The position numbers and the translations under genes were made by a program. Shown here in pieces: positions 46,341-55,171 of a stretch of DNA of 64,000 nt. The first letter of the stretch is position 1, and the number at the start of each line of letters is the position of its first letter. This DNA comes from Amylibacter sp. (GTDB taxonomy: Bacteria; Pseudomonadota; Alphaproteobacteria; Rhodobacterales; Rhodobacteraceae). Where the stretch lies: the NCBI GenBank assembly GCA_021775355.1, contig JAJFHZ010000013.1, positions 185,804 to 249,803 on the forward strand, in the 5' to 3' direction. The notes beneath the pieces were generated by a model. That model did not search any database. It was not told where the DNA came from and saw nothing but the letters and a program-made list of their open reading frames with translations.

Positions 46341-47873
46341 TTAGCCAATCATTTCAGCCAATTTCAATCTCTGTATTTTCCCAGACGCCCCTTTGGGTAA
46401 TTCACGCAAGACATGAATGTGATCGGGGGTTTTGAATTTCCCGAGCTTTTCTTCGCAAATCACTTTCAAGTCGTCAGCTGTGGTAGTGCTATCTTTGCAA
46501 AGCCGCACAGCCGCCTCAACCCTTTGTCCATAAGTTTCGCACGGCCGAGCAAAGGCTGCGGCCTCAACAACATCTTTGTGACAATAAAGTGCCTCATCAA
46601 TCTCACGCGGTGCAATATTTTCCCCACCTTTGATAATCAATTCTTTCAAGCGGCCAGTGATAAAAACATAGTTATCCTTGTCCAGATAACCCAGATCACC
46701 GGTGCGCATCCAGCCCTCTTTAGTGAAAGTGGCCTTCGTAGCTTTTTCATTATCCAGATATTCCAACAGGACGTTTGGGCCGCGCACTGCCAGTTCACCA
46801 ATAATTCCGGATTTCACAGGCTTTTGTTCATGATCGAGTATTGCAATTTCATTGCCATAACCGATGCCCGGCGATCCGATTTTACGCACGCCAGGGGCAA
46901 GCGGATTAGACAGGATTTGCGCGGCTGTTTCCGTCAGCCCCATAGTTTCCACAATGGGGATGCCGAATTTATCCTCGAAACCTTTTTGGGTTTGATGCGC
47001 AAGCGGGGCAGATGCGGATCGGCCAAACCGGATACGGTTCTTGCATGCACCATTTGGAACGCGGTCACTGTGCAAAAGATGCGAAATAATTGTGGGTACA
47101 ATCGAAAACCAGGTAACTTCCGATTTTTCACAGTCGCTCCAGAATCTTTTGTTCGAAAATTTCGATGCAATCGAGACTGCGCCACCGGAAATCAACGGTG
47201 CAATTAGGGTGACGCAAAGTCCGTTGATGTGGAAGAACGGCAAAACACACATTGCGTGATCTTCAGGTGTCAGCTGGTGTGCCACCGCCGCAGTCCATCC
47301 GCCAGCAAGCAGACTGGATTGGGTGTGTACCACCCCCTTGGGTAAACCCGTTGTACCCGAAGTGTACATCAGAAGCGCATGATCATCTGGTGAAACTTCA
47401 TACAGATCAACATTTGGCAGTTTTGCGGATCCCGGAAACAGGATATCCTTGTCTGCGGGGATCGTACAGGGATGCGCATCCGTTTCGTCAAGCGCTGCAG
47501 CAAAGTTGCTAACCTGACTTTTTCCCAAAAACAGATAACGGCTTTGGGAATGGCTGATGGCGTGCCCCATTGCAGCAGGCCCCGCTGCCAAATTCAGCGG
47601 GGTTGCGCGAAACCCACCGTAGAAAATACCGAACAGACAAATAATCGCGTTGCGGCTGTTGGGCTTGCAAATGGCAACGCTTTCACCTTTGGCAACCCCA
47701 AGGGCAGTTAATCGTAATGCCACATCGCGGGCTGCTTCACGCAACTCGCCCCAGGTCAATTGACTGTCGTCGGTCAGAAATTGATGGCTGATGACATCAG
47801 GCGTCGTGTCTGCTCGGAAATCGATCCAATCGCGCAAAGTTCCCTTTGGTGGTATTTTCGGATCAAATATCAT
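46341..47873 (-). CDS. sauT: Acyl-CoA ligase, probable sulfoacetate--CoA ligase
   Basis: 510-residue AMP-forming acyl-CoA synthetase. Motifs: YTSGTTGLPKG (P-loop-like A3), GLTETAAQILSNP, TGDLGYLDKDNYVF, RLKELIIKGGENIAPREID and the catalytic lysine near GASGKIQR. ATG 47873 (MIFDPKI) overlaps the stop of the acylating dehydrogenase by 4 bp, so the two are coupled: this enzyme would activate a carboxylate to its CoA thioester and the partner would reduce it to the aldehyde. The same pairing, SauT/SauS, is known from sulfoacetate breakdown. The family assignment is certain; sulfoacetate is inferred. Confidence 0.8.
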   Translation of the reverse strand: MIFDPKIPPKGTLRDWIDFRADTTPDVISHQFLTDDSQLTWGELREAARDVALRLTALGVAKGESVAICKPNSRNAIICLFGIFYGGFRATPLNLAAGPAAMGHAISHSQSRYLFLGKSQVSNFAAALDETDAHPCTIPADKDILFPGSAKLPNVDLYEVSPDDHALLMYTSGTTGLPKGVVHTQSSLLAGGWTAAVAHQLTPEDHAMCVLPFFHINGLCVTLIAPLISGGAVSIASKFSNKRFWSDCEKSEVTWFSIVPTIISHLLHSDRVPNGACKNRIRFGRSASAPLAHQTQKGFEDKFGIPIVETMGLTETAAQILSNPLAPGVRKIGSPGIGYGNEIAILDHEQKPVKSGIIGELAVRGPNVLLEYLDNEKATKATFTKEGWMRTGDLGYLDKDNYVFITGRLKELIIKGGENIAPREIDEALYCHKDVVEAAAFARPCETYGQRVEAAVRLCKDSTTTADDLKVICEEKLGKFKTPDHIHVLRELPKGASGKIQRLKLAEMIG

Positions 47874-49279
47874 TGGCCCGCAATGCCCCAATAATCTGCA
47901 AAGATGCTTTCAACACTTGGTTCGTTTACCGGTATTTCACGCACGATCTTGGTAATGTTCAGGAAGTGTTTCCAGTGAAGGTTTTCATCAATGGAATTGC
48001 CGCCCCAGCTGCCGCACCCCATAGAAAGAGAAAACGGCAGGCCGTTATTAAAAGAGCCGCCTGTTGCAAAGCAATGTGCCTGGTTCACGATCACGCGGCA
48101 AGTAGGTAATGTGCGGCCCATTTCGATGGCACGCTCGGTTTCATTCGTGTGAATACCGACAGAGTGACCTGCACCATAATGGTTAAGTATGGTGGCTGCA
48201 ATTTTCTTTGCATCATCAAAATCTAATGCACGGTAGAGCGCTGCTACACGCGACAGTTTTTCACCAGACAAAGGATAATCCGGGCCAATACCTTTGGTTT
48301 CAACGCAGATAAATTTTGTGGTGTCCGGCAGTTTACCCCTCAAGCCCAATGTTTCAATCAAAACGTCAGCATCTTGGGCGATTGCCCCTTTGCTAAGGTG
48401 CCCCTTTTGCCATAGATGTTCGACAACATGTGCCTCTAAATCACCTCCGACTGTTGCCCCGTCAACCTTGGCAAGTTCCTTGATGAAATCGTCGTAAACC
48501 GCATCAACTACAATCATGGAATTCTCGGATGAACATGAGGTGGCATTGTCAAACGTTTTGGACGCTGCAATCTTGGCAGCAGCGGCGGCAAGATCAGCCG
48601 TTTCGTCAACGATAACGGTGACATTTCCGGCACCAACGCCAATAGCCGGTGTTCCGCTTGTATAGGCGCGGCGCACATTGTTCTGGCTGCCTGTGACGAC
48701 CACCAAATCTGTAATTTCCAACATGCGTTGGGTTTTGTCCTTTGTACCGGGTGCCGGAACCATCTGAACCAGATCCCGGTCGACACCGATTTTATCAAAT
48801 TCTGCGTGAATGTAGCCCAGCAAACGCTCGCATCCTGCAACCCCCTTGGGTGAAGGAGACAAAACGATGGCATTGCCGCATTTTACAGCGTTTATAATAT
48901 TGTTTGCTGGTGTCGCAATTGGGTTGGTTGATGGCACAACTGCCCCGATAACCCCAATGGGTCGCGCTATTTTGGTTATACCCGTATCCGGATCATCCGA
49001 AATAATGCCACATGTCTTAACCTGAGAGATATCGCGTAAAAGGCCCAGTGTTTTACGATGGTTTTTGGTTACCTTATCAGCAACATTCCCCAATCCCGTG
49101 GATTCAACGGCCAGTGTCGCCATCTCAAGATTTCTATCGGGCTGCATGATTGCCCACCCAACTGCCTGCGCCGTGCGGTCATATCGTTCCTGGCTGGCAC
49201 CCGCTTCGAAAGCCGCCTGTGCTTTGCGGGCATTTGCAACAATTTTATCGACTATTTGGATATCAGTTTCAGCAGACAT
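47870..49279 (-). CDS. sauS: CoA-acylating aldehyde dehydrogenase, probable sulfoacetaldehyde dehydrogenase
   Basis: 469-residue member of the acylating aldehyde dehydrogenases (EutE/AdhE-like). Nucleophile C249 in NATSCSSENSM; cofactor region PIGVIGAVVPSTNPIATPAN; NQAHCFATGG and SMGCGSWGGNS near the C-terminus. Length and composition match SauS, which interconverts sulfoacetyl-CoA and sulfoacetaldehyde with NADP. AGGA precedes ATG 49279. It is preceded by tctABC, and a hairpin lies between. Other CoA-linked aldehydes remain possible; no Xsc (sulfoacetaldehyde acetyltransferase) gene is in the window. Confidence 0.8.
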   Translation of the reverse strand: MSAETDIQIVDKIVANARKAQAAFEAGASQERYDRTAQAVGWAIMQPDRNLEMATLAVESTGLGNVADKVTKNHRKTLGLLRDISQVKTCGIISDDPDTGITKIARPIGVIGAVVPSTNPIATPANNIINAVKCGNAIVLSPSPKGVAGCERLLGYIHAEFDKIGVDRDLVQMVPAPGTKDKTQRMLEITDLVVVTGSQNNVRRAYTSGTPAIGVGAGNVTVIVDETADLAAAAAKIAASKTFDNATSCSSENSMIVVDAVYDDFIKELAKVDGATVGGDLEAHVVEHLWQKGHLSKGAIAQDADVLIETLGLRGKLPDTTKFICVETKGIGPDYPLSGEKLSRVAALYRALDFDDAKKIAATILNHYGAGHSVGIHTNETERAIEMGRTLPTCRVIVNQAHCFATGGSFNNGLPFSLSMGCGSWGGNSIDENLHWKHFLNITKIVREIPVNEPSVESIFADYWGIAGQ

Positions 49280-49301
49280 TGTTTTTCCTATGTATGTGTC
49301 A

Positions 49302-49325
49302 CAGGGCGAGAAATTCCCCGCCCTG
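49302..49325 (-). promoter_or_regulatory. Intercistronic hairpin after tctC
   Basis: CAGGGCG (49302-49308) pairs with CGCCCTG (49319-49325), 12 nt after the tctC stop and 22 nt before the next start. No T-run. Third case of a hairpin after a binding-protein gene in this window. Confidence 0.6.
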
Positions 49326-49337
49326 AGAATTTGGTTT

Positions 49338-50297
49338 TTAAAGACCTTTTAGAAGCTCTTCGAGTGTTGTTTGTCGTGCAGCCCACATCGCCTTGACTTC
49401 ATCGCGGGTCATAATGTGCATCGGTGATCCACCTTGCTTCATTTTGCCTGCAACTTTCTTATGTGCAAACATTTCAGGGACTGTTGCCGCTAATTGGTCG
49501 ATAACTTCCTGTGGTGTACCTTTGGGAACCATTACACCGCGAAAGTTCACAGATGCATTGTCTACATCCAGACCCTGCTCCTTCATCGTTGGAACATCCG
49601 GCAGGAATGCATTGCGTTCCAAATCGGCGACACCAAGGATTTTAATGCTGCCCGCCTGAACGGCACGGTAGGCGTCCGACAAATTATTCACACCGCCCAA
49701 TACATCACCCGCGATCACGGCTTTCATTGCAGCAGAACCGCCTCCCTTAGTTGGAATATAAGCCATTTTCACACCGGCAGCTTTTTCAATCTGCAAGGCT
49801 GCAATGTGGTGGCCCACGAACAAACCGGCACCTGAAAAGGTCAGCTTTCCTGGGTTTGCTTTTGCAAAGTCCACAACATCCGCCATCGAGTTGAATTCAC
49901 TGTCTTTGCCAACGACGAATACCGCGGGATCAGCCCCCCAATTCGCGATTGGCTCGAAACTGTCCGCGCTATAATCAACGCCACCTTTGATGGATTGGGC
50001 GATGAAATGCGGAATGTTGTAAGCGGCCAAGGTATAGCCGTCTTTATCCGCTTCGGTTGCAAACCAGTTCCAGCCAACACGGCCACCAGCACCCGGTTTA
50101 TTGATAATAGCGATGGGCATACCCAAAGCATCTTCATTGCCCGCAGTCATTGTCACGATGCGCGCCTGAAAATCAGTGGCCCCCCCGGCGCCATACGATA
50201 CCATCATCATAACAGGCCGCTCCGGATAGTCCGCAAGTGCTGTGGTTCCTGTAAAGCCCATTAGCGAGATAGCTAGGGCACTAAGTAGTTTCTTCAT
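49338..50297 (-). CDS. tctC: Tripartite tricarboxylate transporter binding protein (TctC)
   Basis: 319-residue periplasmic receptor. Signal peptide KKLLSALAISLMGFTGTTALA, then DYPERPVMMMVSYGAGGATD (the family's ligand loop), NKPGAGGRVGWNWFA, LTFSGAGLFVGHH and MKEQGLDVD. GGAGGAG precedes ATG 50297. Third gene of tctABC; its ligand is probably the carboxylate handled by the downstream CoA ligase. Confidence 0.94.
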   Translation of the reverse strand: MKKLLSALAISLMGFTGTTALADYPERPVMMMVSYGAGGATDFQARIVTMTAGNEDALGMPIAIINKPGAGGRVGWNWFATEADKDGYTLAAYNIPHFIAQSIKGGVDYSADSFEPIANWGADPAVFVVGKDSEFNSMADVVDFAKANPGKLTFSGAGLFVGHHIAALQIEKAAGVKMAYIPTKGGGSAAMKAVIAGDVLGGVNNLSDAYRAVQAGSIKILGVADLERNAFLPDVPTMKEQGLDVDNASVNFRGVMVPKGTPQEVIDQLAATVPEMFAHKKVAGKMKQGGSPMHIMTRDEVKAMWAARQTTLEELLKGL

Positions 50298-50335
50298 AAG
50301 GTTCTCCTCCCTTGGTTTGGCCGGTTTGACGGCCT

Positions 50336-50791
50336 TCAAATAAACAATCCGCGCGGTGTATAAACTTTTAGGACACCCGCGAAGAGTGCGTACATAATTG
50401 CGACGAATCCAATTGTGATCAGGACACGTTTTATCCATGTTTTCGGTTCAGAATTGGGTGATGGATCATATAGTGACAGCAAAATGAAAAAAGCGATCGT
50501 ACTGGATGTGTAGAAACCCATAGCCTTTGCGGCCCAGAAGATATAAATACCGGCAATGGCAACCCCAGGTGCCATGTTTCTGGCAGCAGTTCTTGAAAGC
50601 CCATTCCCCACTCTGGAGCGCCCCAATATCGCTTTTGCGAATGTCCAAACAGCCAAGATAAGAAAAAAGACTGCAATAACACGTGGAAACAGGAACGCTT
50701 CTGCTGGCTTTTGGGTAAAGCTTATCCAGCACACCCAAATTGCAACCACCGCAATAATGCCCGAGGAAATTCTGTGTTGAAGATAATTCAT
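50336..50791 (-). CDS. tctB: Tripartite tricarboxylate transporter small subunit (TctB)
   Basis: 151 residues, four predicted spans (about 10-28, 32-52, 74-100, 124-145), typical of TctB. It overlaps tctA by 4 bp (ATGA). Works with TctA as the membrane part of the sodium-coupled carrier. Confidence 0.9.
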   Translation of the reverse strand: MNYLQHRISSGIIAVVAIWVCWISFTQKPAEAFLFPRVIAVFFLILAVWTFAKAILGRSRVGNGLSRTAARNMAPGVAIAGIYIFWAAKAMGFYTSSTIAFFILLSLYDPSPNSEPKTWIKRVLITIGFVAIMYALFAGVLKVYTPRGLFI

Positions 50792-52281
50792 TGTGCAACC
50801 TTTCTTGCTGAAAGTTCAGACCAGGCGGAATATCCTATCGACACAACGACCACCGCAATAAGGACAATGTTCAATGTCCCTGAAAAGAAGTAACTCATAG
50901 GACCATTTTGCGCGTTGGCTATCATTGAACCTTGTACAAAATTGGATTCTGCAATCGGGCCTAAGATCAGGCCCAGAACCAAAGGCGCCGCTGAGAACCC
51001 AAAGCGCTCCAAGAAAAACATCATGGTTCCGAGAACGGCCATTACGTAAACATCACCCATAGATTGTTGAACCGCATAAGATCCAAACAGAGCCAGGCCA
51101 AGCACAGTCGCCGCCATTACAGATTTCGGGACTTGCGCCACACGCGCTGCAAAGGATGCAATATATATACCGAAGATACACATCAAGATTTGACCGATCA
51201 GCATAGAGTTTATGAAGGGCCACGCAACCTCTGGATGGTTTTCGAACAAATCAACACCCGGGAAAATTCCGTGGATCAAGAGCCCGCCCAAAAGCACAGC
51301 GGCCGTGGGGCTACCTGGGATCGATAGAGTTAAAAGTGGTACCAGAGATGGGCCAACCATTGCATTGTTTGCTGCTTCCGCAGCTATGACGCCTTCGGAG
51401 TGGCCTGTGCCAAACTTGGCTTTCTCGGGTGAAAACTTTTTGGCTTGATCATAAGATACCAATCCGGCGATCTGCCCACCCACGCCGGGGATAAGGCCAA
51501 TGATAGATCCAGTTATCGTGCCAATACTAAGTGCGCGCATACGTTTAAAAACTTCTCTAAACGCATCCCCGATAGGATGCTTTTGAACTTCAATACGTTC
51601 AAAGTCCTGATCAAAACGTCCATTTGCAAACATGGTTATAACCTGCGGAATAGCAAACAACCCGATCAGAGCGGGAATAATATTGACGCCACCCCCAAGC
51701 GATGAATGAAAAACAAACCGCTTTACGCCAAGCATGTCATCAAATCCAATCGTCGCAAGCCACATGCCGATACAGCCGGATAACAGGCCTTTGACAACTG
51801 AGTTCGATTCCAGCGAGCCAATAACGGTTACCCCGAGAATGGCTAACCAGAATAGATGCGACGGGCCAAACGCCAAGGCCCATTCGGCCAATACAGGTGT
51901 AAGAAAGATCAACAGGAAGACACCAAAGACACCGCCGAAGAGGGAAGAGATAAACGACAATTGCAACGCCTTGGCCCCTTCACCCTTTAGGGCCATCGCA
52001 TGTCCATCAAGGGTAGTGGCAATATTTGCAGGCGCGCCAGGGATCTTCAACAAGATCGCCGAAACGGCGCCGCCAGCGACGGTGGACGTGTAAGCCGCGC
52101 CCAAAAGAATTAGGCCGTGTACCGCAGACAGATGGAAAGTAAATGGGATCAAAAGGGCTACGGCCATGGTCGGAGATAACCCGGGTGTGGCACCCAATAT
52201 CAGACCACCAATCGTACCTCCGATAAGTAAAAGCATTGATATTGGCGTAAACACCTCACCGAAATAATAGATGAATTCCAT
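50788..52281 (-). CDS. tctA: Tripartite tricarboxylate transporter large permease (TctA)
   Basis: 497 residues, about 12 spans. Signature GATPGLSPTMAVALLIPFTF near the N-terminus, GGAVSAILLKIPGAPANI, LIPGVGGQIAGLVSY and LTLSIPGSPTAAVLLGGL. GGAGG lies 9 nt before the ATG. First gene of the operon, so the promoter and any LacI site lie in the 80 bp before it. Confidence 0.96.
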   Translation of the reverse strand: MEFIYYFGEVFTPISMLLLIGGTIGGLILGATPGLSPTMAVALLIPFTFHLSAVHGLILLGAAYTSTVAGGAVSAILLKIPGAPANIATTLDGHAMALKGEGAKALQLSFISSLFGGVFGVFLLIFLTPVLAEWALAFGPSHLFWLAILGVTVIGSLESNSVVKGLLSGCIGMWLATIGFDDMLGVKRFVFHSSLGGGVNIIPALIGLFAIPQVITMFANGRFDQDFERIEVQKHPIGDAFREVFKRMRALSIGTITGSIIGLIPGVGGQIAGLVSYDQAKKFSPEKAKFGTGHSEGVIAAEAANNAMVGPSLVPLLTLSIPGSPTAAVLLGGLLIHGIFPGVDLFENHPEVAWPFINSMLIGQILMCIFGIYIASFAARVAQVPKSVMAATVLGLALFGSYAVQQSMGDVYVMAVLGTMMFFLERFGFSAAPLVLGLILGPIAESNFVQGSMIANAQNGPMSYFFSGTLNIVLIAVVVVSIGYSAWSELSARKVAQ

Positions 52282-52328
52282 AGTTGGTAGCCTCCCTGAT
52301 TCTCAAAAGTAGGGAATGAAAATAACAA

Positions 52329-52342
52329 TGCAAACGTTTTCA
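52329..52342. promoter_or_regulatory. Candidate LacI-family operator
   Basis: TGCAAACGTTTTCA, a dyad around a central CG with one mismatched pair, the usual LacI/GalR operator shape. It lies between the divergent tctA (start 52281) and LacI-family (start 52362) genes. Confidence 0.6.
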
Positions 52343-52361
52343 TTTTGTGTATACTCACCGC

Positions 52362-53387
52362 ATGAAGCCTAAGAAATATGCCGATATTATTGATGTTGCC
52401 AATCAGGCGGGTGTTTCGCCTGCAACCGTTTCGCGGTGTTTCAACCATCCTGATAAGGTACGGCCGGATACGCGAAGGCGTATAAAAACAGCTGTTGAAT
52501 CAACAGGTTACATTCGAAACCGCGCAGCACAGGCAATACATGGGCGTCGCAGTGGAACCGTCGGATTGATTGTTCCAACCTTGGACAATGCGATATTTTC
52601 CAACCTTATTCAGGCATTTTCAGAGCAGTTGAATGCCAGTGGTTTTACAATGTTGGTGGCAACGCATGGATATGATCTTGACCGCGAATATCAACTACTT
52701 CGGTCTTTGCTGGAACACCGCGTAGAGGGTATCGGGCTGATTGGTTTGGATCACAAGGAAGAGACATATTCACTGATTGAGCGGCGTGAAACGCCTAGTG
52801 TCGCGATGTGGAATTACCGGCCGGACACGCGTATTTCCTGTGTCGGTGCGGACAACTATGAAGCCGGGCGGATGATTGCGCGACATATCTTGGATATCGG
52901 GCACAAACGTGTGGCATTGGTCTTTCCGGATATCGAGGGAAATGATCGCGCAGCCTACAGGCTGAAAGGGGTTCAAGACGTCTTTGATGAGCAAAAAATT
53001 GACGTACCTAAAAACTGGCACCTTCATACGCCCTATTCCATCAAGCATGCCAGACGGGTGTGTACCCCATTGCTGTCGTCTGAAGACAAGCCAACGGCGA
53101 TTATCGCAGGTAACGATGTTATCGCTCAAGGTGTGATCTATGCGGCTCAGGCTTTGGGTTTCAAGGTTCCTAATCGAATATCCGTCGCAGGCATCGGGGA
53201 TTTTTCAGGATCGGCCCATTTGTTACCAAGCCTTACGACAATTAGACTGCGGTCAAACAAAGTGGGCCAAACTGCTGGCATGATTTTGGATAAATTGATT
53301 AACGGGGATCAAGAGAACCATATCGAACGTGTGGCCATTGGGGTGGAATTGATGCAACGTCAAAGTACCGCTCATCCATTCACATGA
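52362..53387 (+). CDS. LacI-family transcriptional regulator
   Basis: 341 residues. N-terminal HTH and hinge: DIIDVANQAGVSPATVSRCF and VESTGYIRNRAAQAI; then a periplasmic-binding-protein-like sensor (GTVGLIVPTLDNAIFSNLIQAF, AIIAGNDVIAQGVIYAAQALG, SVAGIGDF). Divergent from the sulfoacetate-type operon, so its inducer is likely the transported compound or its CoA or aldehyde product. ATG 52362 is preferred over GTG 52347 because the helix-turn-helix starts at once. Confidence 0.93.
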   Translation: MKPKKYADIIDVANQAGVSPATVSRCFNHPDKVRPDTRRRIKTAVESTGYIRNRAAQAIHGRRSGTVGLIVPTLDNAIFSNLIQAFSEQLNASGFTMLVATHGYDLDREYQLLRSLLEHRVEGIGLIGLDHKEETYSLIERRETPSVAMWNYRPDTRISCVGADNYEAGRMIARHILDIGHKRVALVFPDIEGNDRAAYRLKGVQDVFDEQKIDVPKNWHLHTPYSIKHARRVCTPLLSSEDKPTAIIAGNDVIAQGVIYAAQALGFKVPNRISVAGIGDFSGSAHLLPSLTTIRLRSNKVGQTAGMILDKLINGDQENHIERVAIGVELMQRQSTAHPFT

Positions 53388-53705
53388 TTGTCATTTACCC
53401 TCAAATTCTTGGACCAATGGATTTCGGACGATTGAGCAAATCCTACTGTGCTATTCGTTCCAGTTTCATGACAAGCGGTTAGCAGCGCGGAGTACAGATG
53501 CGCAAAAACGTCCGCTTCTGGATATCCTCCTATTGGTCGCGGGGGTGCTAGCGAATGGCAGCTTCCCGCCCTTGTTACAGAATGCTGCAACGGTTACATT
53601 GGTCACTAAGGGCTCTTAGCTGCCGTTGGCCGAAACAAGAGCATCAAGCGCAGTGTGAATGACTGCTATGCGGACAAAGCCGACCTTGGCTGTCGCCATT
53701 TCCAG
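53388..53705. other. Repeat-containing intergenic region
   Basis: Contains the first copy of the TTACAGAAT module (53568-53617) and a TGCGGACAAAG core (53657-53687). No gene recognised. Confidence 0.5.
53568..53687 (+). repeat. Composite interspersed repeat, copy A
   Basis: Module 1 (53568-53617) runs CGCCCTTGTTACAGAATGCT to CACTAAGGGCTCT; then TAGCTGCCGTT; module 2 (53657-53687) holds GACTGCTATGCGGACAAAGC. The same modules recur at 54487, 55080, 57205, 58678, 59494 and 63848. Confidence 0.7.
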
Positions 53706-54272
53706 TCACTGTTCTTCGCACGCAGCATTGGCTCTCTCGCCACTTCCGGTCATAAAGAAATCCCCTTCCTTTGTCATTGCGAGAAAGGTAACGACACGGC
53801 ACCCCCTAGGATTTAGTTCGGAGAGCAGGAAGCCAAGGTTAACTATAGGCGGTATAGGACTAAGCTTACGGTCTAGTTCATGCGTCTTTGCACCAATTAG
53901 TTCCGTTTGACGTATCAGGAAAAGACGAATGAGGGCTGCCTGCTCTGTTGGTTCGAGAATGCGTTGTGAGCTTCGAATTGTAACCTTGCACACGTGTGTT
54001 TTTCGCCCATCTTTCAACGTTGCGCTAGCCCAAATGATATAAAGGTCGGAATCGGGTAAAATCCATCCCTCCTGATAATAACCTTGCTTAGAATTTAGAT
54101 GATCTGGCTGTACTTTTATACTTTGCAGTCCAGTAATATCCAGAGGGGTAGCGTCTTCAATCGAAGAGCGACAGCGTTCAAGTAATGTCACAAAATCAGT
54201 TTCAATGTTTTGAGCATTTGCTGCAGATGCCATACAGAATCCGAGCATGACTAGAATATACTTAAATGCCAT
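53706..54272 (-). CDS. Secreted hypothetical protein
   Basis: 188 residues with a Sec signal peptide (AFKYILVMLGFCMASAANAQ). The mature part has Cys pairs (LERCRSS, HVCKVTI, RGCRVV, NAACEEQ) that may form disulfides, and a mixed helix-strand pattern (GWILPDSDLYIIWASATL). I do not recognise the family. Two adjacent ATGs (54275, 54272) make the exact start unsure by one residue. It stands alone in repeat-rich DNA. Confidence 0.65.
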   Translation of the reverse strand: MAFKYILVMLGFCMASAANAQNIETDFVTLLERCRSSIEDATPLDITGLQSIKVQPDHLNSKQGYYQEGWILPDSDLYIIWASATLKDGRKTHVCKVTIRSSQRILEPTEQAALIRLFLIRQTELIGAKTHELDRKLSPIPPIVNLGFLLSELNPRGCRVVTFLAMTKEGDFFMTGSGERANAACEEQ

Positions 54273-54486
54273 CATTTCAATTTTTAGTCCGTCTCTAATC
54301 TCTTCGTTTTAGGAGCACTTTATATTTACCCAATAATGCTTGAATTTGGCGTGGTTAACTGTCTCTTTATTTGTCTCGAAATTACAGTCTATCTCTAATT
54401 ATACAATACCCTTTTGGAGACACATAGTGCTGAACAAATTACTTTGTTGAAGCGTCACGACATCAAAAGCGCGGTAGCGGGCTGAT

Positions 54487-54587
54487 ATGACCAATAAGGG
54501 CTCTTAGCGGTCATCTGACAGAAATTATCAAGTTTACGCTGCTCAATTGTAGGTTAAATGACAGCTAAGCGGACAAGGCTACCGTCA
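54487..54587 (+). repeat. Composite interspersed repeat, copy B
   Basis: GACCAATAAGGGCTCTTAGC at 54487 and ATGACAGCTAAGCGGACAAG at 54557: the two modules with about 45 bp between. Confidence 0.6.
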
Positions 54588-55079
54588 CTATCCTTGGGCA
54601 GTAGTGTCGTTATCCGCGCGAGGTGGAAGAGGGCTTACTTCATCAGCCGAAAGAATTTGAGGCATCGGTGTAAGCCCGATATTGGATGGGGTGAAATTGC
54701 TGTCGCATTTAATGGTGGTAAAGAAGTGGGTGCCACGTAGTTTGACGTCTTCAGCATGGATAATATTGTAGGTTTTTTCGGCAAGTATTCAACCCTATCG
54801 ATGGCACGCTTTAATGCTTGGCTACTACTCATCACTCGTTACTCCGATCCTCGTTAAACTTACCATAGAAATGGTATTGATAACCTTGTCACGGATAAGA
54901 CTTAAAGGTGTCGAGAATAAGGTATTTAAAGCACTTCTGGATACCAATAAATGCCCATGTAGCCTAACTATTTGTCAAGCAGTACAACGAACTTTACCAA
55001 TCTATAATAAGATTGGGGGAATTAGAATGCCTAACTTTATTTACTCTGACACTCGCATCCACAGCTAATGACGGCTTTA

Positions 55080-55129
55080 CGCCCTAGTTACAGAATACTG
55101 CAACGATTACATTGGTCACTAAGGGCTCG
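55080..55129 (+). repeat. Interspersed repeat module 1, copy C
   Basis: Near-identical to 53568-53617 and 58678-58728 over about 48 bases (CGCCCTAGTTACAGAATACT to ACTAAGGGCTCG). Confidence 0.75.
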
Positions 55130-55171
55130 AAGCAGACATCTATAAAAACACCACACGCAATAATAACACCC

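Larger units (their letters stand above)
54276..55171. other. Repeat-rich intergenic region
   Basis: About 900 bp. Holds repeat modules at 54487-54513, 54556-54587 and 55080-55129. Short frames exist (for example 84 codons at 54814-55068) but have no ribosome site or recognisable sequence, so I do not call them. Confidence 0.5.

Noticed and set aside
46413..47207. 264-codon plus-strand frame
   Set aside because: Antisense to the acyl-CoA ligase.
54814..55068. 84-codon plus-strand frame
   Set aside because: Lies among repeats, no ribosome site, not recognisable.
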